64,000 bases of DNA, taken from Gigaspora margarita (Eukaryota > Glomeromycota > Glomeromycetes > Diversisporales > Gigasporaceae). Of the stretch, positions 55,633-64,000 are shown one piece after another. A program made the translations under genes and the position numbers. Below the pieces are notes generated by a model that saw only the letters and a list, made by a program, of their open reading frames with translations, did no database searches and was not told where the DNA came from. Numbering within the stretch: position 1 is the stretch's first letter; every line of letters begins with the position of its first letter. The stretch lies in the NCBI GenBank assembly GCA_009809945.1, contig WTPW01000154.1:83190-147189 (forward strand), in the 5' to 3' direction.

Positions 55633-57300
55633 ATAATTACCAATCTTTTAAATAACTGTGTAGTTCTAGAGCTTGCCAATTAATTATATTTGATGAATAG
55701 TAAATTAATTATTGTCATAACAATGAATTGTTTAAAGTACCCCTAATTTTGCGCGGTTATATTTAAGCTCTCCAATCAAACAGTATTAATATCTGATATT
55801 AGCGAAGAAAAAAAAATCTGTTATGTAAATCTTTCGTAAACCATCGTAATAGGTTTGGGTGAAACCGTGGGTTTCGCGCTGACGAAATGGCGAAACCCTA
55901 ATTTCGACTTTCGTAAAAATTTTTAAAAAGGCGAAATGATGAAGCTTGCGAAACATAACGAAACTAGTTTGTCACTCGACCCATATTCAATAAACATGAC
56001 TATGAAATGGTTCCTACAGTAGCATCGTACCAAGTTAACTATCCTATTTTCTATTCTTTTTTAACATCCGATCTGCTCGATCAGGCTAATAAAGCAATCA
56101 TCTTCGATATCCGGGGTGTCCGCCAGAGCTATTGATCACACCTATAAGTCCACCTAACCCACAGAGAACTCCCATCTAGTGGTGGGTGGGTGGGTGGGTA
56201 CAAACGACAAAACTAGACTTGCGTCGAGCTCCGCTCCTTCTCTCTTAAATAGCTATTCCTATGACCTCATGATTACTCAACCAAAACGACATCTCTCATC
56301 CAATACATCATTCTTACCCATTTCTTATACTTACAATATCCAGTCAAAAATACCTCATACTTACCAATCATCAACCTACGTCATTGGTCCGGGTCACGGT
56401 CTCGTGACAAATGGATGCCTCGTGATGAAACATGGCAAAACGGATAATATGGGCTGGCTCCGGCCCAACAGCCGGGTCAATGGACGGATCGACCCTCAGC
56501 CTGAAGTGTTAGAATTCCGTGGACCGTGTGGAACCGTATGCCCGTGCCAAATGGACCGTAAATGGCTCGGGTTTTCGATAACGATGTGGATTAACTATTA
56601 AACCATAAATTTACATAGGTAATAAATATAAGATGAACAAGCTAACTGCATATGAAGTAAAATTTTTTTTGTTAAGACACACAGGGAAGCTTCATCAGTG
56701 AAATCATGAGATATTGCTCTTTTTTTTTTAAAAAAAACATCTACTGATCTTTCGCTCTCCACGAAACGAGCCAACACGTATCACGGCCAACACGCGTGTA
56801 ACGTACACATACGTGCCATCTGAATGTGCCATTTCATAGACATGATATTACGTGCCACCCTTTGCCGTAATCCCCCGTGCCATTCCGTGAAACGTTCCTG
56901 TACGTACCACATGATCCGTGCCATTTCGAGCATTCCCGACACCAACCCGTACCACCACCCGTGCCACTTTTCTTACAGGGAATACCTGCATTTACCTTAG
57001 ATATTCATTAGTTGGCTAGTTTAGATGATAAATTGGCAAACAATGAATATAAGGAACGGAAATGTTCTGGTATACTCTGTTGCATTTACAATTAATCAAC
57101 ATAACGTGTAACGTGCTATAATTTCTCGAAGACAAACGAAAAAAAACCCAAATATTTAGTATCACTATAATTTGGTAAGGAATGACTTGATAGATATGGA
57201 TGCTAATTCTGATTAGAAAAATTGTTCGACCAGTCTGAGCTTTTTTTAGGATCGACCCGACCCATGATTTTTCCATCGGCCCATATCACTACTATGTTTG
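55633..57300. other. Non-coding region downstream of the F-box/LRR gene, partly GC-richer
   Basis: 55640-55840 is AT-rich, probably the 3' UTR. 55855-55990 repeats GCGAAA and GAAACC words. 56175-56205 is a GTGGGTGGGT run. 56370-56600 and 56750-56990 are GC-richer, the second with about seven CGTGCCA words, which looks like subterminal repeats of a DNA transposon, but I found no paired ends. The 140-codon frame at 56179-56601 (+) starts in the GTGGG run and resembles nothing; I do not call it a gene. Confidence 0.45.
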
Positions 57301-57850
57301 TATTAAAAACTATAGGGTGCATTATTAAAACGCTAAGCCTATAGTTCGTACTCAAGCCATTTATTAATAGCTGGTTTTGTATAATATAAGGTTATTTTTG
57401 GCGAATTGTGATATCTCGGACCTCATGATCAGAATCTATTCCTCTCATTGAGAGGAATCGAATATATATATTTTATCTGATTCTGATGACTGAACCGCGA
57501 GATATTGAACTTGATGCATTTTTTTTAAAAATATATTTTACAGACTTTGAATTATTTTAATTCCGACTTTGCAATCTAAATCAAACAATTTTTAAACTCA
57601 TCGATTCCGAGGAATCGATTTGTGCAAAAGTCGCTCAGTTCCAATCACCGAGTCACGAGATATTCGCGTTTAAGTACTGAAATATATGAAAATATGTAAT
57701 AAAGGGGTAATTTGGCGAATCGTGATATCTTAGGGTCCCGTGATCAAATTTAATGCTTGTCTTAATCAATTCCTCTCATCGAGACGAATCAAACTATTCG
57801 ATTCTGATCACGAGATCCCGAGATATTCACGATCCGGACTTTTATTTGGG
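57300..57850. mobile_element. Palindromic repeat fragments next to the LINE
   Basis: Two related segments (57390-57510 and 57690-57840) contain GATATCTYRGG, TCCTCTCATYGAGA and CGAGATATT words in both orientations, forming hairpins. The right edge abuts the broken endonuclease of the LINE, so this element may have replaced or cut off its 3' part. Confidence 0.5.
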
Positions 57851-58337
57851 TGTTTCTAAACAGCTCTATATCATTACTCGGCAAGTAAACACTTATTATC
57901 CTCAATTGAGTGTTTTTTGGAAGGTATAGGTCTAATATTAATACCGTTCCATTTACTTTTTCAATATTGTGTATGTACGGTTGTAATTGTGAAATGAGTA
58001 ATATTCCTATGCCTAAACTTGATTCTCGCACATTTTTTGCACTACTATTATAGTTTGTGGTATACACTTTATAGTATGGGTTAGTCAGAGCAAGTTCTCC
58101 CATTGCTGTGTCTGCTAATTTAGTTTCTGTCATTGATACTATATGGTAGTTATTTTTAGTACAAAATTCAACCCATAACTGGAATTTTGTGGCTGTATTT
58201 ATCCCTTGCACATTATGAGTTACTATATTAAGTTTGTCTATTAGTTTTATATCTACTTGTTGTATAGTGTTTTCTGTATTTCTTTCGGGTAAGAGTTCCC
58301 CTATCTGGGTCTGTGTTAACTCGATTTCATTGTCCAT
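57850..58337 (-). pseudogene. LINE ORF2, endonuclease fragment
   Basis: Starts ATGGACAATGA at 58337, an 11-base overlap with the ORF1 stop. Contains IVTHNVQGIN, IVSMTETKLAD, SSLGIGILLI and RIISVYLPSND, the N-terminal half of the APE-like endonuclease with its Asn and Glu blocks. The frame runs on into the neighbouring repeat after about residue 160. Catalytic Asp and His blocks and the reverse transcriptase are absent. Confidence 0.8.
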
Positions 58338-60650
58338 TATTTAATGTTTTATCGTTGAAGATCTCCCACACTGGTTTAGATAAATCTTGGAGTTCATTTA
58401 GATAAGGTGGTAATATTGTTGTATGGAACAGCTTATTTAGTACATTCATTACTTCTGGTAATTTTCATAGCTCTTTACTGGAAACAAGCCCACTGAGTCT
58501 TTATCTTTCTTTTCAACATATTGCAAGAACCCTTCCAGATTCTGTGGCATTTGTATCACACTCAACTCTTCTGTGCTATTTTCTTTGATCTTGACCCAAC
58601 TATCTGGGATCTTATGGAAGAAGTAGGTTTTTCGAAGCAATCTCACTATTTCTACTAGTTGTCTTTTTGTGGTTATCGGTAGAGTCAAATTGACATTTTC
58701 TATTGTTTCAGGGTTTTCTGGTAAGACTAGTTTATCTGTAGGATTCACTAGCATATATTCCTGTGGAAGCAGTATAGAGTATCTGTATCTGTCTTTAATT
58801 TTATTAATAAACTGTTTAGCCTCTTTCTTATCCTCAATCAGGAACTTATATTGAACCATGGTATTGATTTTAGTGAGATCTCTGGGTAACAACTGTTTAG
58901 GTTTAATATAATCATTGGGTAACCACAAAAACCCATAGTATTCTCTCAGAATTTCTACATGATTTCTAAAATCATCCCCATCTTTTGGGGTGAATGAAAA
59001 CTTTGCTCTTATGTTGGGTGTAATTTCTGTGGTGTTAATGGTAACAATTTCTTTTTTGGTAGGAGTCTGTAGTATGAGTCAAATAATCTATCAAATACAT
59101 ACTCCTCACGGAGCTGCATCTTATACCTTGTCATATCCCATAGTTGACTTCTTCATGTTAAAGGGAATATATTTTTAAATGGTTCTGGAAGCTCGTGTAG
59201 GTATGACAGTAGTGGTTTCCTTTTGTTTAAGAAGAATTCTTCTCCTAGTTGTTCAAACTTGAAGACCTTTCAAAGGATTCGAACAATCATTCCTGTTTTG
59301 CTATGTTGTTTGATTGGCAATATAAAAGGCAATATTTGTCATATATCTTCTGCTATCATATCTGGGTTCTCCGGGAGTGGTAGTAGCTTTTTCTCTTTCA
59401 ACTTATGCACTATCATATGCACTTGTTCAAATTTGAGTTGTGTTTTAATCGCTACAAACCCTATTCCATAAAATAAATCTTGTGTGATCTTGTGAGGGCC
59501 CTTTTTTGTCACATTCATTTGCTTAAAGTAATCCATCATCAATTTAGCTTTCCACATTGCATGAACTTGATTTTTGTTTGCCTTATTTGTGATCATTAAC
59601 ATCTCTTGCATCTCTCTATATTTTTTAATAGCCTGATTATATATTTGCTAGTATTCTACTTGGTGCATAGGTTTCATTTCTTTATTTCTTGTGAATGTTC
59701 TGAAAAATGCTATATCCTGATGTTTGAATTTTAATCCTATTGCTTTTGGCATTTGTGTATCTACTGGACATGTCCCCAACTTATGTCATAGCAATTCGGT
59801 TAATAAATCGAGTAATTCAAAAGCTTGCAAAATTTTGTCATTATGCCATATAGTGGTATCAAATACTCTATTAACTCTTTTTGCTAATCTTTCTAGGATT
59901 ATCTTATTCCATTCGTCCTCTTGTACACTTTGTGTATGTACTTTGTTTTCTTTATTCTGTCGATTCTTATTGTCTGTTAGCACTTGGCTATATAATCTGG
60001 GCTGATTGTCATCCGACTCCACTGTACCGGTCGGTTCCATCTCCATTCTATCATTGTTTTCGCTCTTATTCTCAACCTCTGATCCCATCTGGCTCACCTG
60101 ATCCTCAATTTCTATATCCATAATTCCTGAGTTATAATCTGCATACCCCTGTATCTGCATATGGTCGATCTGTTGTGATTCCTCTATATTTTCCTATGCT
60201 TTTGTTTGGAATCTACTGTGTGGGAATTATTATTGTCTAATACCTGTATTGGTGCCCCTTGGTCTTCTAAATCTGTGTTTGTTGTTGTGCTTAGGTTATT
60301 ATCCATCGCTTCTGATGTCATCTCTTGATCACGTGCTCTTGTATTATCACTAGTCAGGATCAAACTACTTTTTGCTCTTTCTGTTTCTTCATTCTGGTCG
60401 TTGGTATATATTGTTTTTATCTTCTTAGTGTCTCTTACAGTCGTCTAAGTCATTTAGTTTTCCTGCGAAGTGCTCTGAAACTTCCTCCATCAACTTTATA
60501 ATTTCATTTTCTTTTACGTATTTTGTCACAGGCTTTCGTCCCATCTGGACGTTTTGAAAGGCTTTGGGTGTCTCTAGCTGGCTACCAAAACTAAAATTTC
60601 TCTTTTTCTGACTAATATTGTCGTATCTCTGTTTCTTCGTATTATTCTTG
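58334..60650 (-). pseudogene. LINE ORF1, broken
   Basis: Readable blocks: GRKPVTKYVKENEIIKLMEE near 60500; VQEDEWNKIILERLAKRVN in the frame 59786-60160; frame 59339-59611; and frame 58449-58928 (LFPVKSYENYQK at its end). The C-terminus, in another frame, reads KPVWEIFNDK and ends TGA overlapping the ORF2 start. Several frameshifts and stops separate the blocks. No known domain recognised; homologous in order to ORF1 at 782-3294. Confidence 0.6.
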
Positions 60651-60660
60651 TATTTACTTA

Positions 60661-61066
60661 TTTAATTAATTAATAAAGGTTCTTTAATACCAAACTTCTT
60701 CTGCTGATTTTTACTATTTTATTTGTTTACTTAGTGATATACAGATTTTTGGAAAAGAGTTTTTTTGTTTAATTAATATTTGATACTGAGTTCTCATATT
60801 TAAATTGCCAGTTTAGTCCAAAATATAATTTTATTTAATATACTTTAGAGAATATATGATATCTTATTGCAAACTTGCTTGTTTTATCTTTTAGTAAATG
60901 GTAATTATGACTTAAGCAAAGAAAATTTATTCTCAATATGCCTATTGTTTTAGGACAACTAGCTATACTAGAGCTTCAGAAAATACTATTATTATACTTT
61001 AACTCTTGTATAATACTAACAAAATTTTGTTAAAGAGTTATATAATAATCCAATTCTTTCCAATTT
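60661..61066. other. AT-rich non-coding stretch
   Basis: Nothing recognised. Confidence 0.5.
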
Positions 61067-61597
61067 GGGGACATCTATAAATAACATTAGTACCCCTATA
61101 TAGTAGCTCTTGATTCCCCAGACTATATAAAAAAATTTTAAAATCCATATGTTTATATATAAAATTTTATAAAGACTTGGATATATTATAACATAGTAAT
61201 CCAATCTGAATGATTTTGGTACTATTCGATTTGTCTCTATAAGATGAATCCAATAGTACCAAAATCATTTCATTTGAATTACTGGATCAAAATTTATTCA
61301 CAAAAAACTATTAATTATATAGTAATTTTGTAAGAAAGATAATAACTAATAGTATTTTGTCAATGAATCTTGATTCAGTAATCCAAATCAAATGATTTTG
61401 GTACCATTCGAATTCTCTCCTCAAGCCAATTCGAATGGTTCCAAAAGCATCCAATTTGAATATTTGGATCAAGATTTAGACAATTTTTATAAAAAATTAT
61501 ATTATATTTTTTTGACCCCTTTACTTATTGGAAAAAACATTATATTTTGGAGAACCTCTTCTCTTCCTCAAGTATAATATTATTTCTGGATGCCTTC
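61067..61597. mobile_element. Harbinger-like MITE, family M3, copy 2
   Basis: About 530 bp, inverted relative to and more decayed than 6627-7164. Shares GTACCCCTATATAGTAGCTC and the two GGTACCATTCGAAT-type hairpins. The right end GGATGCCTTC is followed by TTA; the left flank is TTT, so the duplication is imperfect. The frame 61392-61577 (+) is a by-product. Confidence 0.7.
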
Positions 61598-61599
61598 TT

Positions 61600-62000
61600 A
61601 TTGAATGTTTGTCTGACAATTGGTGCATCTACTCTTTATTCAAAATCTAATTGTTTGCATTCAATTATTGAATAATTGCCTAAACAATTAGCACATCTAC
61701 TCTTTTATCCAAATTCTGATTATTTGCTTTCAAATTAGTGAATATTTGTCTAACTATTAGTTCATCTACTCTTTCATCCAAATTTTGATTGTTTGCTTTT
61801 CAATGACTAAATGATTGTCTAATAATTAGCACATCTACTCATTTATCCAAATTTTGATTATTTGCTTTTCAATTATTGAATTATTGCTTGACTATTGGTG
61901 CATCTACTCTTTCATTCAAATTCTAATCATTTGTTTTCCAATTAATGAATATTTGCTAACTATTGGTACATCTACTCTTTTATTCAATTTTGATTATTTA
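61600..62000 (+). repeat. Minisatellite, six units of about 70 bp
   Basis: Each unit contains GCATCTACTCTTTCATCCAA, then ATTTTGATTATTTGCTTTCA and a TTGTCTAACTATT segment. Spacing of the GCATCTACTC word is 68-72 bp. Confidence 0.88.
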
Positions 62001-62609
62001 ATTTAAAGTTTCAATTAATTAAAATAGTAAGCTAACAATTAAATTCAAAATAAAATCAATAAAGATTCAACTTACACCATAATATTTAGAGACTGCTTTT
62101 CAAAAGTATTATTACTATTAAAATATAGTTTTAATAAATAACTACAGTATAATGAAACTATTTTTTAAAATGTGTTTTGAGAAAAATCATATGATTTATC
62201 AATGTTCAAAGGCTCAAACAGCAAATAATATTCCATAAAATAATTTAATACAAGACACAAAGACTTTAACACAGGTTTCAGGTTTCAAAAGAATATTTAT
62301 ACATAAGGCAAGTATCTGTTTCAAAAATAATTTTTACTTTGTTTTTATTTAATGTTACAAGAAAATTATAAAGTTAATAGTAGCTAAAACTAATATAATT
62401 TATTCAATAATAAACAGCCTTTTATAATAAATTTGATACAGTTAATCAAAACAAATAAGAAAGTAAGATATTTGTAAAGCAAAATAAAAACTGAGTTTAG
62501 TGCTTTTGTAGAACATTACAAGAAAAATCACAACTAAAGCTGCTATAGTTTGTTCAAACAACCAAATAGAATAAATTTATATAGATTTTTAAGACAAATA
62601 GAATAAATA
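62001..62609. other. AT-rich non-coding stretch
   Basis: No gene or element recognised. Confidence 0.5.
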
Positions 62610-62853
62610 GAAGTGAGTTAGTAGAAAAGGGACAAATTATTTTTAGTACAATTTTTAATTTTTAAATTAAAATATCTTGACAACTATTTAATCAAATTTG
62701 CTAAAAAATTTTTTATTTTAATCTTAAAATTATATAGAATTAAAATAAAAAAAATTATTAAATTTATTAAGATAGTTGTTAAGATATTTAAGCTTAAAGT
62801 TAAGAAAACTTTTACTTAGAAAAAATTTGTCCCTTTTTTACTGACTCACCCCC
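62610..62853. mobile_element. MITE family M2, copy 4
   Basis: Ends GAAGTGAGTTAGTAGAAAAG and the complement of TTTTACTGACTCACCCC. Same arms as 3984-4488 and 8261-8507. Confidence 0.75.
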
Positions 62854-63102
62854 AAATATAAAAAAGTATCAACTTCTTTAGTTTTTATATATTTTGATTT
62901 TTTGCAAAAAAGAGTTAACTTGTTATATTTGTTCTTACTATTTATACTTTTTGATCATATTACTATAACATCATTTTTTTGTTATCATCATAGATATAAT
63001 TTAATCTCTAATACATTTAATCACTATCTAATATAAAGATTTTAATATTGCACAATAGATGATAAATAAACAAGGTACAAAAAAAAATAATATACTTTAT
63101 AG

Positions 63103-63399
63103 AGGATCCCAAATATCTCTCATATAGGTCATAACTGGATTTTGGCAATTTTGACCTAATTTGCTAAAAATAACAAAATCTATTTACTTTAATAACTTCT
63201 AATCCAGTGATCAGAATTGAATAAAAACTTTTTTTGTTAGATGAGCCTTACTAAAAGCTTTATTTTAAAAAAAAGTTCATTCAAATTGGACTACTGGATG
63301 CCAAGATAATTGCCAAAAATTGTTTTTTGCTTCTCAAATTTTAGGTGGTTTTGCTAAAAAATTTCAAGTATGATTTCTATACTAGATGTCTGGAGTTCT
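63103..63399. mobile_element. hAT-type MITE, family M1, copy 2
   Basis: 297 bp, about 85% like the copy at 2934-3231. Ends AGGATCCCAAATAT and AGAACTCCAGACAT (inverted), flanked by CTTTATAG / CTTTATAA (63095-63102, 63400-63407; 7 of 8 match). Confidence 0.85.
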
Positions 63400-64000
63400 C
63401 TTTATAAATACAACTATATTAATTCTAATTCTTATTATTATAAATAAAATAAAAAGAATTATTTTATTTATTTTATAAATTGTTAACAATATGATTTAAA
63501 TAAATATTTAAATATTTAATATGTTTACAAAAATTTAAGCCTTATTAATTATCCCTTAAACAGTAAGCTATTCCAGGCAAATTTACCTGCAATTTTTTCT
63601 TTTACTTTGTTATATATAAAATTTTAGAAAATTTTAAGTTTTGTGCAATAAAATTTTTTACACAAGTAATTGATCAACTTTGCAGATAGTTTAAACTTTA
63701 ATTTTCATACTATCATAAAAATTATCTAATATGTATAGATTTTTGAAAATCATCTATTTTTAATAAAATTTCTGATTTCTCAAAATTTTTTATTTATTTT
63801 TAATTTTATTTTATTTTTTTTTTTGTGTCAAAGTTTCCACTCTGGGGAAAGGCTTTTATTCAAGTAAATCAGACCACAGGTGCCTCCAGAGGCACCCAGA
63901 CATTTGTTATATAGATGAGAGTACATATTTATTTTTAATTTTTTTCATTATATTTTGACTATAATGATAAGAAATCATAGTAAGAAATGTAAAATTTAGT
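63400..64000 (-). other. AT-rich end of window with a probable LINE 3' end
   Basis: On the minus strand, 63925-63815 reads TGCCTCTGGAGGCACCTGTG, then GAATAAAAGCC and an A-rich tail, like the 3' UTR at 6476-6600 (CTGGAGGCACTTT, AATAAAG). The rest is AT-rich and empty. Confidence 0.4.

Larger units (their letters stand above)
57850..60660 (-). mobile_element. Second LINE, 5' half only
   Basis: Same layout and clade as 246-3400 but a different family (roughly 40-50% protein identity by eye where alignable). ORF1 runs from about 60650 to 58334; ORF2 starts at 58337 and breaks off in the endonuclease at about 57850. No reverse transcriptase follows. Confidence 0.78.

Noticed and set aside
56179-56601. 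140-codon ORF downstream of the F-box/LRR gene
   Set aside because: Starts inside a GTGGGTGGGT run, has no recognisable domain, and lies in GC-richer repeat-like sequence; probably a chance frame.

Overview
This window looks like a transposon-dominated stretch from an AT-rich early-diverging fungus, most like the Glomeromycotina (arbuscular mycorrhizal fungi such as Rhizophagus). The pointers are the very high A+T content, one F-box protein with a long run of 28-residue leucine-rich repeats, a decayed Sel1-like repeat fragment, a short spliceosomal intron and a chromodomain Ty3/Gypsy element. The organism call is inference: there is no rRNA or other marker gene here.

Only one gene looks like an intact host gene: the F-box/LRR gene at 53635-55632 (+). 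Almost everything else is mobile DNA, much of it nested. 0.2-3.4 kb: 5' half of a LINE (-) with a hAT-type MITE inside it. 4-8.8 kb: palindromic and TIR elements inside one another, including a LINE 3' end with a Harbinger-like MITE. 8.87-14.04 kb: a broken Ty3/Gypsy chromovirus with both LTRs and a target duplication. 14.1-16.3 kb: a four-level nest (repeat > mariner-like > long SINE > MITE). 16.9-19.7 kb: palindromic element, second SINE. 20-22.6 kb: 3' half of a LINE (-). 22.8-26.5 kb: mariner-like element with three hairpins, a 410-bp foldback hAT, and an element with a 9-bp duplication. 26.5-37 kb: low-complexity, minisatellites, several MITEs. 37.4-47.1 kb: a 9.7-kb segment bounded by hAT-like ends that holds a 6.2-kb element with long terminal inverted repeats and a Crypton-type tyrosine recombinase gene. 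47.2-52.9 kb: more TIR elements, one carrying a decayed Sel1-like gene fragment. 57.3-60.7 kb: a second LINE 5' half (-). 61-64 kb: MITEs and a 70-bp minisatellite.

The most interesting part is 40.5-46.7 kb. Long inverted repeats enclose a tyrosine recombinase whose signature residues R, HxxR, H and Y can all be read, with one 69-bp intron and one in-frame stop just before the catalytic Tyr. Classical Cryptons have no terminal inverted repeats. The inner part of these repeats resembles the arms of several palindromic elements with no open reading frame elsewhere in the window. The left arm is split by a TTAA-flanked insertion made of about ten ~200-bp self-complementary units, and the right arm preserves the unoccupied site.

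All boundaries were read by eye. Target duplications were checked base by base where given; family names rest on terminal motifs and duplication length unless a protein domain is named. Low-complexity AT sequence makes short matches easy to find by chance, so confidences are set accordingly.
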